This document shows, piece after piece, positions 63,888-64,000 of a DNA stretch of 64,000 nt. A program made the translations under genes and the position numbers. Positions within the stretch are counted from its first letter, which is position 1. Each line of letters opens with the position of its first letter. The stretch is from Bacillota bacterium (GTDB taxonomy: Bacteria > Bacillota > Clostridia > Acetivibrionales > DSM-1351). The DNA is taken from contig JAEZIB010000120.1 of assembly GCA_023416275.1 (NCBI GenBank), positions 15,147 through 79,146 of the forward strand. Direction: 5' to 3'. The notes under the pieces are model-generated. The model was not told where the DNA came from and searched no databases. It saw nothing but the letters and a program-made list of their open reading frames with translations.

Positions 63888-64000
63888 AGCCTGTTGAGCA
63901 TAAGGTGAGTTTCTCGGCAGAGAAATGAGCCATGCGAAACAATCAACCACCCGCTATGCGGGTGCGCGACAGAAGTTATACAAAAAAATCACCTTTCCGT
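63888..64000 (+). ncRNA. Structured RNA running to the window edge
   Basis: Downstream of the palindromic promoter several perfect stems nest: GGCTTTAGCC, TTTCTC/GAGAAA, CACCCGC/GCGGGTG, all enclosed by AAGGTGA (63902-63908) pairing with TCACCTT (63989-63995). No frame with a ribosome site fits. It could be a riboswitch-like leader or the left end of an IS200/IS605 or group II element; the sequence ends before this can be decided. Confidence 0.4.

Overview
The window is AT-rich DNA from a spore-forming clostridium. An H-type small acid-soluble spore protein gene, a secreted esterase with a two-repeat dockerin (the anchor used in cellulosomes), RNase J, AddA and strong TTGACA/TATAAT promoters all fit a cellulolytic mesophile of the Ruminiclostridium type. 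The genus is an inference; no rRNA is present.

Layout. 0-37 kb is mostly housekeeping and accessory DNA: addA, tRNA-Gln, a GT4 glycosyltransferase, RNase J, tmcAL, an MBL hydrolase, a QueG-like Fe-S protein, a heterodimeric ABC exporter, a minus-strand tRNA group (Met/Ile-CAT, Phe, Tyr), three tandem M42 aminopeptidases, purB, a GntR regulator, a serine hydrolase, a DedA protein, a protein of unknown family, a dockerin esterase, a CARDB protein, then a ROK regulator, a ribose-type sugar ABC transporter and a polyol dehydrogenase. Long intergenic spaces carry at least three families of short repeats, one of which supplies the ribosome binding site of the next gene.

37.3-62.1 kb is the remarkable part: about 25 kb devoted, by inference, to sulfur scavenging by nitrogenase-like enzymes. 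It starts with a yezD (DUF2292) gene that ends inside a transcription attenuator. Then come a HAD phosphatase, a sulfonate/nitrate-type ABC transporter interrupted by a DUF4418-FtsX-LolD-like module, a GNAT protein, a NifB-like radical SAM enzyme and a NifX-like protein. Module 1 follows (NifH-like, CysK, NifK-like, NifD-like) with a second SsuABC-type transporter. An antisense gene with MORN-like repeats and a Cys-rich tail separates it from module 2 (NifH-like, CysK, NifD-like, NifK-like, a divergent CysK, and a NifX-like protein with a Cys-rich insert). There is no nifE, nifN or nifV, and both NifD-like proteins keep the cofactor cysteine but not the cofactor histidine of nitrogenase.

My reading is that two paralogous reductases with NifB-derived Fe-S cofactors cleave small imported organosulfur compounds, and that the dedicated cysteine synthases capture the released sulfide. 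The cluster shares regulatory elements: a 26-bp dyad just downstream of two promoters, a CTAG-stem attenuator present twice, and a covarying hairpin between Shine-Dalgarno and start codon present three times.

The right end holds sspH, msrAB, and a promoter overlapped by a 42-bp perfect palindrome that leads into a structured RNA running to the window edge.
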